Shown here: one piece after another, positions 16,150 through 23,757 of the stretch | How the letters are laid out: each line of letters starts with the position of its first letter | Position numbering within the stretch: position 1 is the stretch's first letter | Source: Candidatus Saccharimonadota bacterium | GTDB taxonomy: Bacteria; Patescibacteriota; Saccharimonadia; Saccharimonadales; UBA4665 | DNA: 42,468 nucleotides | Reading direction: 5' to 3' | Assembly (NCBI GenBank): GCA_029288425.1 | Contig: JARIHD010000014.1 | Location: forward strand, 1 to 42,468 | The notes under the pieces: model-generated | Told to the model about the DNA's origin: nothing | Database searches by the model: none | Seen by the model: only the letters and a program-made list of their open reading frames with translations | Position numbers and translations under genes: made by a program

Positions 16150-16961
16150 AGTTTTATTTCTCCGTCTTCCAGCACGATTTCGCGGTCGGCGTGAGCGGCA
16201 ACTTTGGGGTCGTGGGTCACAATAATAATGGTTGTTCCGAAATCCTTACGGACTTGTTCAAAAAGATCGATGATTGCCGTACCGTTCGTGCTGTCCAGGT
16301 TTCCGGTCGGCTCGTCTGCCAATATGAGTTTGGGCCGATTTAAGAGGGCGCGGGCGATGGCGGCGCGCTGCATCTGGCCGCCGGATAGTTCTTTGGGCAG
16401 GTGGCGTAGACGGTCTTTAAGCCCTACGGCATCGGCAAGTTCTGCTGCGGTCTGTGTGCGTTCGCGGCGTTTGGTACGGGCAAACATGCCGGGGACTTCC
16501 AGGTTGGTTTCAAGACGCAAAAACGGCTGCAAATAAAAGAACTGGAACACAAAGCCGATGGTTTGATTACGGAATTTGGATAAATGGCGGTCACTGAGTT
16601 TGGTTAGATTTTTGCCGTCCACCGTGATCGTGCCTTCGGATGGCTTGTCAAGGCCGCCGATCAGTTGCAGCAGGGTGCTTTTACCGCTGCCGCTCGGACC
16701 GGTAAACGCCACAAATTCGCCCTCATGGATATCGAGGGATACGCTGTTCAGGGCCTGCACATGCTGCCGCCCTACTTTATATTTTTTGGAAAGATTTTCG
16801 ACGCTCACCAGTACGGGGCCGGTTGGCATGACCTTTGGTTTGCGGGCTTGCTTGACTGCGGACTCGGCCTGACGGAGTGCGTCGATAGCGGCATCGATAT
16901 TACCGTCAAAAGCGGCAAGCAGCTGTTCGGCCCATATTTTTTTGTCTATTTGTTTTGGCAT
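16146..16961 (-). CDS. MacB/LolD-type ABC transporter ATPase with N-terminal extension
   Basis: The protein is 271 aa. The ATPase core has Walker A GPSGSGKST near residue 88-96, Q-loop FVFQFFYL, signature ELSGGQMQRAAIARAL, Walker B LILADEPTGNLDS and the H-loop IVTHD. It energises the adjacent permease. Before the core is an extension of about 48 residues with the segment LLAAFDGNIDAAIDALRQAE, a short helical pattern that looks like a UBA/CUE-type three-helix element, absent from ordinary LolD/MacB ATPases, and a proline-containing linker. The start is supported by AAAGGA with a 6-nt spacer and by a TATATT -10 on the minus strand near 16982-16977. Confidence 0.9.
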   Translation of the reverse strand: MPKQIDKKIWAEQLLAAFDGNIDAAIDALRQAESAVKQARKPKVMPTGPVLVSVENLSKKYKVGRQHVQALNSVSLDIHEGEFVAFTGPSGSGKSTLLQLIGGLDKPSEGTITVDGKNLTKLSDRHLSKFRNQTIGFVFQFFYLQPFLRLETNLEVPGMFARTKRRERTQTAAELADAVGLKDRLRHLPKELSGGQMQRAAIARALLNRPKLILADEPTGNLDSTNGTAIIDLFEQVRKDFGTTIIIVTHDPKVAAHADREIVLEDGEIKL

Positions 16962-17048
16962 TTTTAAATCCTTTTACTAATATACATGCAAAAACGTTAA
17001 AAAGTTACGAAATTTCTAACGGATTGTACCCGGATCGTCCCTTTGGTC

Positions 17049-17849
17049 TTATTGCTCTACAATCGAGTGGGATGCCTGAATGTGTGCTGCCAGGCTGTGC
17101 AGGACGGTGCCGGATTGATCCGATTTGCCGACCTTGCCCCAAGAAACTGTAAAGCTCTTTTGGTGGTTGACGTGAATTTTTGTGCTATTTGCCTGCAAAC
17201 CCATAGCGCCAAGGAGCAAGTTGCGGTGTGAGTCGGTTTGACCATAATGCAAGAAACCGTATTGTATCGTGGCTTCGGCGGGGAGTTGTCCGAGAGCATG
17301 GTAGGCTGCCATGGCCCCCGTTAGGCTGCGACGCCGGTTCTCCTTTTCGAGCAATGCGGTATGTGCATATGAAAGCGGATCCTGAAGGGAGGCGATATAG
17401 AGAGTGTGCGCAGGTTTTTCGGTGCGCAGGAAGGGGACGGTTTGCGTCCAATCTTGACGGGTAATAATGGTGTTGAATAGGCGCCGTAGTGTCTCCTGTA
17501 TAAATCCGCCGTTCGGCGATACGATGGCTGTGGCGTACGGGCTGGCCCCAGACCGCTCCAGAAGTGTTATACGCGTCATTTGTTCAGGATCATCCGGCTG
17601 TTCGCCAAGCAATTTGTTGAGTGCGCGCGCATTTAAGATGTCCAAAAAAGGTACGTTCCCTGGCGAGGTGTCATCTAATTCATGTTTTACCAGGGGTGTT
17701 ATGCGCTCGGCGTCCGATTTTGGAGCGGGCCAAGGATCTTCGCCGTTTTGTGGTTTATGCACCGCAGTGCGTGCCACAAATCTGTCACGAAACGTATCGG
17801 ATTGATGCAAAGAGAGTGGTTCAAATGTAATCAAGGGTGACGTCTTCAT
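17049..17849 (-). CDS. hypothetical protein, 266 aa
   Basis: Not recognised. It is a soluble-looking protein without signal peptide or TM helix. The N-terminal third is polar (residues 1-85); the rest is mixed helix and strand with repeated short hydrophobic patches (ARALNKLLGEQ, TLYIASLQDPLSYAHTALLEKENRR, AMAAYHALGQL). Histidines and polar residues near the C-terminus (FLHYGQTDSHRNLLLGAMG, KIHVNHQKSF) give no known active site. It follows tRNA-Ile2 on the same strand, separated by a weak terminator at 17868-17886. Its own promoter is not obvious, and TGGA lies about 6 nt before the start. Confidence 0.65.
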   Translation of the reverse strand: MKTSPLITFEPLSLHQSDTFRDRFVARTAVHKPQNGEDPWPAPKSDAERITPLVKHELDDTSPGNVPFLDILNARALNKLLGEQPDDPEQMTRITLLERSGASPYATAIVSPNGGFIQETLRRLFNTIITRQDWTQTVPFLRTEKPAHTLYIASLQDPLSYAHTALLEKENRRRSLTGAMAAYHALGQLPAEATIQYGFLHYGQTDSHRNLLLGAMGLQANSTKIHVNHQKSFTVSWGKVGKSDQSGTVLHSLAAHIQASHSIVEQ

Positions 17850-17867
17850 AAATGTCCAGGTAGAAAT

Positions 17868-17886
17868 AAAAAAACCGCCAAAGCGG
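17868..17886 (-). terminator. short terminator after tRNA-Ile2
   Basis: On the minus strand CCGC (17886-17883), a four-base loop and GCGG (17878-17875) are followed by seven T residues (17874-17868). The stem is only 4 bp, so efficiency is uncertain. Confidence 0.45.
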
Positions 17887-17894
17887 AAGTGGTT

Positions 17895-17970
17895 TGGTGG
17901 GGGCGGCTGGACTTGAACCAGCGACCAATCGGTTATGAGCCGACTGCTCTAACCACTGAGCTACGCCCCC
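17895..17970 (-). tRNA. tRNA-Ile2 (anticodon CAU)
   Basis: The cloverleaf is complete: acceptor GGGGGCG/CGCCCCC, discriminator A, encoded CCA at 17897-17895, D arm GCTCAGTGGTTAGAGC, anticodon loop CTCATAA and T arm CTGGTTCAAGTCCAG. The body matches the bacterial tRNA-Ile(CAU) pattern (TAGCTCAGTGGTTAGAGCAG, then TTGGTCGCTGGTTCAAGTCC), closely resembling the E. coli ileX/ileY type rather than elongator Met. It would need lysidine at C34, made by TilS (28840-29736), to read AUA. An extended -10 TGCTATACT is visible on the minus strand near 18019-18011. Confidence 0.85.
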
Positions 17971-18062
17971 AAAGTTGGACGTGACCAAAAAAGGCATGTC
18001 AACAGAGATGAGTATAGCAGACGGAGCCCAGAAGGTATATAATCTAAACAAGAAAACTGCCA

Positions 18063-18536
18063 ATGGAAGACAAAAAACAAACAAAACTCGAAAAAGTTTA
18101 CGACTATGCCCTGCAATTTCGCGATGTGCGGGCGGCCGGGCTGATGCTGTTTTTGGTGGTTGTGCTGCTTATTAGCTGGAGTGGTCTCAAGGTAATCGAC
18201 ACCAATTACCGCCTGCAAAAACAGATTGCACAGCTGGAACAGCAAACTGCCGTATCCAAACTGGAAAACACCAACACACGCCTGCAAAACGAATACTATC
18301 AAACCGATCAGTACCTGGAAATTACCGCGCGTCAAAACTTCGGTCTGGCTAAGCCCGGCGAAACATTGTTAAATGTGCCAACTGAAGTTGCTATGCGTAG
18401 TACTGTCGACCTACCAGACGAAGAAAAAGCCGAAACCAAAAGAACAACGGCCAAGCAGCCGGCTTACCAGCGTAATTTCCAAGCTTGGATTAACTTTTTA
18501 TTGCACCGCCAAACACCCGATCAACCCGAAACGTAA
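18063..18536 (+). CDS. FtsB/DivIC-family septum formation initiator
   Basis: The protein is 157 aa. One TM helix (AAGLMLFLVVVLLISWSGLKVI, about residues 24-45) follows a charged cytoplasmic N-terminus. Outside the membrane a coiled-coil heptad region (NYRLQKQIAQLEQQ to LENTNTRLQNEYY, about 48-78) leads into the family motif QYLEITARQNFGLAKPGETLL. This is the layout of FtsB/DivIC, which together with FtsL and FtsQ/DivIB activates septal peptidoglycan synthesis. The C-terminal tail of about 60 residues is longer than usual and polar. A TATAAT at 18038-18043 is a likely -10, giving a short leader before ATG 18063. The initiator tRNA follows it downstream with a separate promoter. Confidence 0.8.
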   Translation: MEDKKQTKLEKVYDYALQFRDVRAAGLMLFLVVVLLISWSGLKVIDTNYRLQKQIAQLEQQTAVSKLENTNTRLQNEYYQTDQYLEITARQNFGLAKPGETLLNVPTEVAMRSTVDLPDEEKAETKRTTAKQPAYQRNFQAWINFLLHRQTPDQPET

Positions 18537-18551
18537 AGCGAACATAGAGGG

Positions 18552-18580
18552 TTGACACCTGACCGACCGATGCGTATAAT
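18552..18580 (+). promoter_or_regulatory. perfect-consensus promoter for initiator tRNA
   Basis: TTGACA (18552-18557), exactly 17 bp, TATAAT (18575-18580). Both hexamers match the sigma-70 consensus in full, in keeping with strong stable-RNA transcription. The tRNA begins about 33 nt after the expected start, leaving a short 5' leader for RNase P. Confidence 0.92.
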
Positions 18581-18619
18581 CAACCAAGTTACGTATCCCT
18601 AGTCGCTAGGGAGAGATAT

Positions 18620-18694
18620 CGCGGGATGGAGCAGCGGCAGCTCGCGTGGCTCATAACCACGAGGTCCCAGGTTCGAGTCCTGGTCCCGCAACCA
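18620..18694 (+). tRNA. initiator tRNA-fMet (anticodon CAU)
   Basis: The gene has the initiator hallmark of an unpaired 1:72 position: C1 (18620) faces A72 (18690), with stem GCGGGA/TCCCGC, discriminator A and encoded CCA (18692-18694). D arm GAGCAGCGGCAGCTC, anticodon loop CTCATAA and T arm CCAGGTTCGAGTCCTGG are regular. The anticodon stem CGTGG/CCACG has G:C at 30:40 and 31:39 but U:A at 29:41, so the usual run of three G:C pairs is reduced to two. A consensus promoter precedes it and a terminator follows at 18706-18731. Confidence 0.95.
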
Positions 18695-18705
18695 TTACGT
18701 ATTTT

Positions 18706-18731
18706 AAAGAGGCCATATCGGTCTCTTTTTT
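18706..18731 (+). terminator. intrinsic terminator of the initiator tRNA
   Basis: AAAGAGGCC (18706-18714) pairs with GGTCTCTTT (18720-18728, one G:T pair) around a 5-nt loop and continues into a T run (18726-18731). Confidence 0.8.
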
Positions 18732-18821
18732 GTAGAATCGTCAACCACTAGATATGGCAATTCGTGGGCAACGTCTATCGCTGGTTGTCTTTGCTTTTGA
18801 TATATAGTATTGTTTTGACTT

Positions 18822-19340
18822 ATGGCACTCGAGAGTCCTTACGGGGCCCTTCCTCCCATCCTTCCCGTTCGTCTCAAAGATGAGCCTATTCCGGCGGAAT
18901 ACATATGGCCGCATTTTATGGATACCCGATTTCAGGTGGGTGTTCCCCGGACTGTCTTTTTGGCGCGCGATGAGCAACTGGTACGGCCAGATTTTTCCAC
19001 TCATGATGAGCTGGACTACCAGGCGGGTCCTTACGAAAAAGTCATCGGACTCAGTTATTTCAATTCAAAAATGCTTCGTCGGCTGGTTACGAAAGACGCT
19101 ATTAATGATGCATTGGCGGCAGCCGAGACTGTTTTTCCTCTTTCCGATACGGCGGCTTATTTCGAAGCTGTACTGAGGCGTATTTTGGGTGCGAACGACA
19201 TTGACCTTCGGCATCTTTTGGTGGGTATGACCGGTGAGGAACAGTTCAGGCAGTTTACCTTCGGTATCCGCCAGGCGGAACCTAATCCGATGTTTTTTGT
19301 TGCCACGCCGCCAGCCAACTTTGTGGGGCCCACGGAATAG
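18822..19340 (+). CDS. hypothetical protein, 172 aa
   Basis: Not recognised. It is a soluble protein with a proline-rich N-terminus (SPYGALPPILPVRL), the segment RDEQLVRPDFSTHDELDYQ, and a helical second half (KDAINDALAAAETVFPLSDTAAYFEAVLRRIL). No signal peptide, TM helix or catalytic motif is evident. A TATAGT at 18803-18808 (or TATTGT at 18808-18813) sits 8-13 nt before the ATG, consistent with no or a very short leader, and no Shine-Dalgarno is visible. It is a single-gene unit. Confidence 0.65.
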   Translation: MALESPYGALPPILPVRLKDEPIPAEYIWPHFMDTRFQVGVPRTVFLARDEQLVRPDFSTHDELDYQAGPYEKVIGLSYFNSKMLRRLVTKDAINDALAAAETVFPLSDTAAYFEAVLRRILGANDIDLRHLLVGMTGEEQFRQFTFGIRQAEPNPMFFVATPPANFVGPTE

Positions 19341-19432
19341 TACTTATCCACAGCACTGTTTAATGTTCGCAAAAGGTTCTATTGCCCCGCTTGCTCAAAT
19401 TCGCATACAATGACAGCAAGTGGTACACACGC

Positions 19433-19480
19433 TTGACAAAGCATAAGAATTATGTATAATATTAAGTGTTGTGATCACAA
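19433..19480 (+). promoter_or_regulatory. strong promoter with a palindromic site at +1
   Basis: TTGACA (19433-19438), 16 bp and TATAAT (19455-19460) are full consensus hexamers. Transcription should start near 19467, two bases before the perfect 12-bp palindrome TTGTGATCACAA (19469-19480), which would be a good operator for a dimeric regulator. Confidence 0.75.
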
Positions 19481-19518
19481 ACAAAAACCATCAAAAATAA
19501 AAAGAAAGGGGCATACCT

Positions 19519-19596
19519 ATGAGTGTATTTTCTTTCGAATTTACACCAACCAACGACAAGCGGATTTCGCGCTTGGATAAATGGCTCAAAGGCTAG
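19519..19596 (+). CDS. 25-codon micro-ORF with strong ribosome-binding site
   Basis: ATG 19519 reads 25 codons to TAG, giving MSVFSFEFTPTND followed by a basic amphipathic tail (KRISRLDKWLKG). AAGGGG at 19506-19511 lies 7 nt before the ATG, one of the best Shine-Dalgarno sites in the window. It sits in a transcript of about 200 nt driven by a consensus promoter and is followed by a 16-bp hairpin (19627-19672). It could be a leader peptide, a small membrane-active or toxin-like peptide, or a coding part of a regulatory RNA. Nothing in its residues identifies a family. Confidence 0.55.
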   Translation: MSVFSFEFTPTNDKRISRLDKWLKG

Positions 19597-19626
19597 CGTT
19601 TACGTTTAGCTAAAGAGCTCGTCAGT

Positions 19627-19672
19627 CAATGTAATAAGACCTTGGAGCAATGTTCCAGGTCTTATTACATTG
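19627..19672. repeat. 16-bp perfect inverted repeat (long hairpin)
   Basis: CAATGTAATAAGACCT (19627-19642) is perfectly complementary to 19657-19672, with a 14-nt loop in which GGA and TCC can add three more pairs. No T run follows on either strand, so it is not a classical terminator. It lies 30 bp downstream of the micro-ORF and 27 bp beyond the end of the minus-strand gene, so it could stabilise either transcript's 3' end. Confidence 0.85.
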
Positions 19673-19699
19673 GAAGGGGAGCACCTCAGGAAAACAGCG

Positions 19700-21454
19700 C
19701 TACATTACACCAATAAAACGCGTTGAGTGATGGATGAGTCGTATGATTTGCCGCACCGTTTCTTTTTGTGTGGCATCGAGCGGTATCTCGCCCTTTATCT
19801 TTTGGGCCGCGATTCCTAGGGTATCGTAGCCTACGTCCAGATCATGTCCCATATCATTGGGCGAAACAAGCAAAAGATTGCGATTCTCAAGGATTGCATG
19901 TTTATTGGGGTCATCTTGCTCGACAAAGCGAATGTGACTCTGGTGATCAAGAGTGAACGAACCATCGTCATGCGCGGGGTAGATTGTAAGATCCCACCCC
20001 GGAAATGCCGCGGTTCCTTGTTGACGCGGGGTGCTGGGCAGCGCAATCCACCGTCTGTCTGGGTCCTCAGCGGCTAGGATGCCAATAGTCATGCCATAGT
20101 ATAGCTTATGAAGTATATGGAAAGCCGGCTCAGGATTTTCTATTTGTGTTGCCACTTCCAAATAAAGATTTTCATAGGAATCTATCGCGCTATCGGCCAA
20201 GGCGGTCAGTAAGCGACCGTAGGCGGTAACTTGTCTGGGTAGTTTTTCATCCTGTAGTGCAATTGCTTTTTGGACGACAACCGCTTCTTGCGCGATGCGG
20301 GCAAGATAGCGAAGGTAACGCGAATGCTGTGCGGCAAATTCAGGACGTTGGTCACGAAAAATGTTTGCATAGGTATCATGCGCGCGTCCGAAATATATTT
20401 CGGCGAAATCCGTCTTTCCTCGAATGGCAGATCCTTCGCCGATTTCAGCGTACATGCCGGCCAAGTCGAACGCCCTTAACGGGCCAAGCTCCCCGCCCAA
20501 ATATGCAGATTCCAGGCGGTTGGTTGCTTCTTGCATCAGGGCGGGCTCGGCTACATACGGATTGGTGTCGGGCTGCACGTTTTGATACCAAGCCTGAGGA
20601 CTGATTTCTTCTTCATCGGATAAAAGGCGTTCAAACCCTTTATCCAAATGCACCCGCACCCGTTCACGGATTCCGCGCAGATGCTCATGCGCTTTATTAT
20701 ACTTGGCAGTACCTTTTGGCGATTCCATTGCCACAGTAAATGCTTCGAGTGTACCCAGGCCATGGCGGGAGGGATAATCTTGATTCCGTAGAAGGTATTC
20801 CGGATGTATATCGATGTAATACGAATTAGTCTTGATGCCGACCCGTGCGCGGACGCGTTGCCTTGTTTGGTACTGGGTAATCACCATGTTCCAAGCATCC
20901 TCGGAGGATGTATGACTAAATCGAGGAGAAGCAGGGAGGGCAAGGTACATCCCCGGTTCGTTAATGGCTATGAGCGCAGTTAGAGTATTAAGGTAGCTAG
21001 TTTCCGGGCCGTCACGTTCGTATTTGAGTCGGAGCATCTTTCGCGCCGCTTTAAATACCAATAAGTCAAAACGCGTGAGATATTGATCTATCTGTATAAG
21101 ATCCCCTCGGCCTAACAGGCCATATATGGGCAAGGTATCTACCGCTAATTCGCACTGGGCCTTTAAAAAGCGGCTGATGGTTGGCACGTCCATGGCGGCC
21201 TTAAATTTGGTTTGTGCCTTCTGAAAAAAAGGGTAATAATTGACGTCATCATCATCGGGAAGTACTTGGGCGGCCTCTGTCCACATCCAGCCCGCATAGT
21301 ACAGCTCCTGGGGGGTACTAGCCTCTTCGGCAGCTTCACAGAGAGGAATCAAAACGTCCAGGTCAAGTTCATTTTTGGGGTCAGCAGATAAATACTCGTC
21401 TATTGCTGAATGAAGCGGCCGATCGCCGGGATCGGCACCAATTCTTTCTCGCAC
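19700..21454 (-). CDS. hypothetical helical protein, 584 aa
   Basis: Not recognised. It is mostly alpha-helical with many paired-helix stretches (for example ALMQEATNRLESAYLGGELGPLRAFDLAGMYAEIGEG and AEIYFGRAHDTYANIFRDQRPEFAAQHSRYLRYLARIAQEA), which read like degenerate TPR-type repeats, then a C-terminal domain of about 120 aa richer in strands (ending RLIHHSTRFIGVM). There is no signal peptide or TM segment, suggesting a cytoplasmic scaffold. The GTG start is supported by AAGGAG with 6-nt spacing. The upstream HAD gene ends 14 bp before it on the same strand, so the two are probably co-transcribed. Confidence 0.75.
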   Translation of the reverse strand: MRERIGADPGDRPLHSAIDEYLSADPKNELDLDVLIPLCEAAEEASTPQELYYAGWMWTEAAQVLPDDDDVNYYPFFQKAQTKFKAAMDVPTISRFLKAQCELAVDTLPIYGLLGRGDLIQIDQYLTRFDLLVFKAARKMLRLKYERDGPETSYLNTLTALIAINEPGMYLALPASPRFSHTSSEDAWNMVITQYQTRQRVRARVGIKTNSYYIDIHPEYLLRNQDYPSRHGLGTLEAFTVAMESPKGTAKYNKAHEHLRGIRERVRVHLDKGFERLLSDEEEISPQAWYQNVQPDTNPYVAEPALMQEATNRLESAYLGGELGPLRAFDLAGMYAEIGEGSAIRGKTDFAEIYFGRAHDTYANIFRDQRPEFAAQHSRYLRYLARIAQEAVVVQKAIALQDEKLPRQVTAYGRLLTALADSAIDSYENLYLEVATQIENPEPAFHILHKLYYGMTIGILAAEDPDRRWIALPSTPRQQGTAAFPGWDLTIYPAHDDGSFTLDHQSHIRFVEQDDPNKHAILENRNLLLVSPNDMGHDLDVGYDTLGIAAQKIKGEIPLDATQKETVRQIIRLIHHSTRFIGVM

Positions 21455-21468
21455 AAACTACTCCTTGG

Positions 21469-22146
21469 TTAGTTAGTCTTACGGTTGGGCGTATGTAATA
21501 AAAGCTTGGTCATTTCGGCTGGGGTATCGACGATGTGGTCGGGGTCGGCCGCTTCCAGTTCTTTGCGCGTACCAAAACCGTGGGTGATGCCGATGGTTAG
21601 TGCAACATTGGCGGCTTTTCCGGCCAGAATATCTACGGCGGCGTCGCCGACCATGGCGGCGCGTTCTGGCTTTATTTCGAGTGCGGCGAGTGCTTTAAAA
21701 AGTCCCTCGGGGTGCGGTTTGTGGTGAGTAACCTCGTCACCCTGGACGGCGACCTCAAAAAAATCACTAATACCGGCGTGCACGAGCGATGGCATGAGCG
21801 TGAGTTTGCGGCTGCTAAAAACGCCCATGCGAATGCCGGCTTTTTGGAGCGTCTCCAGCATTTTGTGCACGCCGGGCAAGGCGGTGATTAATTGAATGCG
21901 TTCGGGATTCTTTTGAAATGTATCATGTGATACACAAAGCGCCTGAACGTCGCCGTTTGGTGCAAATGCCAGATAGCAGTCCTGGAGTGATCGTCCTATT
22001 TGCCGTGCCATCACTGCGCGGCCGGGCAATTCATGGCCGTGTTCCGCCAGTACCGCCTCAAAGGCCTGAAAGATGAATTCCCGCGTGTCGAGTAACATGC
22101 CGTCGACATCAAAAATAACTGCTTGTAAGGTGGAGTTTTTTGCCAT
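21469..22146 (-). CDS. HAD-superfamily hydrolase (phosphoglycolate phosphatase-like)
   Basis: The 225-aa protein has motif I FDVDGMLLDT (nucleophile and acid Asp near residues 13 and 15), a helical cap typical of subclass IA, motif II as the SSRK region (VFSSRKLTLMP), motif III lysine in THHKPHPEGL and motif IV MVGDAAVDILAGKAA. This is the phosphoglycolate phosphatase/beta-phosphoglucomutase-like group, acting on a small phosphorylated metabolite in the cytoplasm. The substrate is not assignable. The ATG lies 6 nt after a TAGACT -10, a leaderless arrangement. It forms the first gene of a two-gene unit with the 584-aa protein. Confidence 0.88.
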   Translation of the reverse strand: MAKNSTLQAVIFDVDGMLLDTREFIFQAFEAVLAEHGHELPGRAVMARQIGRSLQDCYLAFAPNGDVQALCVSHDTFQKNPERIQLITALPGVHKMLETLQKAGIRMGVFSSRKLTLMPSLVHAGISDFFEVAVQGDEVTHHKPHPEGLFKALAALEIKPERAAMVGDAAVDILAGKAANVALTIGITHGFGTRKELEAADPDHIVDTPAEMTKLLLHTPNRKTN

Positions 22147-22257
22147 ACAGCCAGTCTACCAGACGCTGACCGGCATTCGTTAAATTTTTATTAAAACCTA
22201 TATGATTCTTGGTTATTTAGAAGACCTCAGCTCTTAGAGTAAGTGGTTGACTGCTGG

Positions 22258-23199
22258 TTATGTATTCAGCGCCAGCAGCACCGTACCCAGGATCATAATC
22301 CCGATCGCCGCCATCTTTTGCAGCAGGTGTTTCCGGCCAATATTTTCTTTGATAAACCGCGGGAATAACGCCGTTAAAGCCACGCCGACAGCCAGCAAGA
22401 ATATGGCCTGCACACTCGAAATCGCTTGCACCACTGCAATGGGAGCCAGGAACATGGCGTAGCGCATCGCCACTACGCCGCCTAAATTGAGTATCTCGTT
22501 CAGCCCGCTCAGACCCACGGCCTGTGACCGGTGTCGCCGCAAAATGTCCAAAAATCCTGCCCGCGCTGAACGGTTGCACAAAAACAACAGCGTCCCGATA
22601 ATCACGCCGGCCGTGTATTCACAAAATTGCGTAGGCAAATAAGCCGAGTCTTTGGCTACCATCTTGAATACTACGCTGCTGAGTGCGATAAACAGCGACG
22701 ACAAAAACATGTACCAAAAGACCGATTTGTTTAGGCGCATGCGCCGCCGTCCGTCATCCGCATCTTCGTGGTTCTCCAAAGACAAAACCACTGAACCGAG
22801 CAATACGATCCCCACTGCCACTAACTGCACGACCGATAAATGCTCGTCCAAAAATATCAGCCCGAGCACGTAATTAAATGGAATGATCAACTGAAACAGC
22901 GCCGCTACCAGCGATGCATCGGCCACCATCAAAGCTTTGTAGTAAAAATAATATGCGGTAATCAATAATGCCCCGGCTGAAACAGCGCCAAGCGCATTCG
23001 TTAGGCCGTAATCAGCCAAACTATGCCTGGCCAGAATGCCGAATATAATCAAAAACGGTACGCCGGCCAACCCCGCCAAAATGGTGATTGATGGCACAGG
23101 CTTGTCACCAACGATCTTGCCCAGCAGATATTTATCAACAAAATTTGTCAGCGTAAACAAAAATGGGGACAAGATCGACAAAAACAGCCAGAGCGTCAT
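22258..23199 (-). CDS. EamA/DMT-family transporter
   Basis: The protein is 313 aa with ten predicted TM helices in two repeats of five, the drug/metabolite transporter (EamA) topology. Sequence cues include the internal repeat pattern with PFNYVLGLIFLDEHLSVVQLVAVGIVLLGSVVLSLE at the end of the first half, matching EamA loops with conserved E and G. Such proteins export amino acids, nucleosides or sugars; the substrate is unknown. A TATACT -10 lies 7 nt before the ATG on the minus strand. Between its stop and the HAD gene start (22147-22257) I see only the HAD promoter. Confidence 0.85.
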   Translation of the reverse strand: MTLWLFLSILSPFLFTLTNFVDKYLLGKIVGDKPVPSITILAGLAGVPFLIIFGILARHSLADYGLTNALGAVSAGALLITAYYFYYKALMVADASLVAALFQLIIPFNYVLGLIFLDEHLSVVQLVAVGIVLLGSVVLSLENHEDADDGRRRMRLNKSVFWYMFLSSLFIALSSVVFKMVAKDSAYLPTQFCEYTAGVIIGTLLFLCNRSARAGFLDILRRHRSQAVGLSGLNEILNLGGVVAMRYAMFLAPIAVVQAISSVQAIFLLAVGVALTALFPRFIKENIGRKHLLQKMAAIGIMILGTVLLALNT

Positions 23200-23288
23200 A
23201 TGCCCCAGTATATCCTAAATTTCCCTCGGCCCAGCTGTTACTTTTTGGCTGCAGCAGGTAGAATAATATCTGAATAAAGGGAGATAGT

Positions 23289-23753
23289 ATGCCGACCGTT
23301 ACCATTTGTACCAGCGCCAGTTTTTACCGTCAGGCGGTAGATATCCAGGAGCAATTGGAAGCAGCGGGCTTTGATGTGATCGTGCCCCGCACCGCCCGCA
23401 AAATGAAAGAAACAGGCGATTTTGATGTCGACCATTACAAGACGTGGTTCGCCGATCCGGGCGATTACGGCAAAAAAGCCGAACTCATCCGCGCTCATTT
23501 CGAAGAAATCGCCAAGGGCGACGCCGTTCTAATCTTAAACTTCGAAAAAAATGGCAAACAAAACTACATAGGCGGCAATGTGCTGATGGAAATGTCGCTC
23601 GCGTTTTGGCTGAAAAAACCGATTTTTGTACTAAACGATGCGCCCGAAGATTCGGCCTATTTAGAAGAAATCTATGGTGTATTGCCGGTATTTTTGCATG
23701 GCGACATCGCGCGTTTTAAGGCCGCGTACGATAAGCTGAACGAATCCGTGTAG
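23289..23753 (+). CDS. nucleoside 2-deoxyribosyltransferase-like protein
   Basis: The 154-aa protein is built like the NDT/DUF4406 Rossmann-type family: an N-terminal strand with TICTSASF, an HxxY-type helix start (DVDHYKTWF), a helix (ELIRAHFEEIAKGDAVLILNFEK), and the GNVLMEMSLAFWLKKPIFVLND motif, which corresponds to the conserved GxxxExG/A substrate region. Such enzymes exchange bases of deoxynucleosides or hydrolyse N-glycosidic bonds; the actual activity here is unproven. AAAGGGAG lies 5 nt before ATG 23289, so it is not leaderless. It is divergent from the EamA gene. Confidence 0.65.
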   Translation: MPTVTICTSASFYRQAVDIQEQLEAAGFDVIVPRTARKMKETGDFDVDHYKTWFADPGDYGKKAELIRAHFEEIAKGDAVLILNFEKNGKQNYIGGNVLMEMSLAFWLKKPIFVLNDAPEDSAYLEEIYGVLPVFLHGDIARFKAAYDKLNESV

Positions 23754-23757
23754 CGTC

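Noticed and set aside
19627-19672. Long hairpin as a classical terminator.
   Set aside because: The stem is strong, but no T run is present on either strand, so a processing or stability role is more likely.
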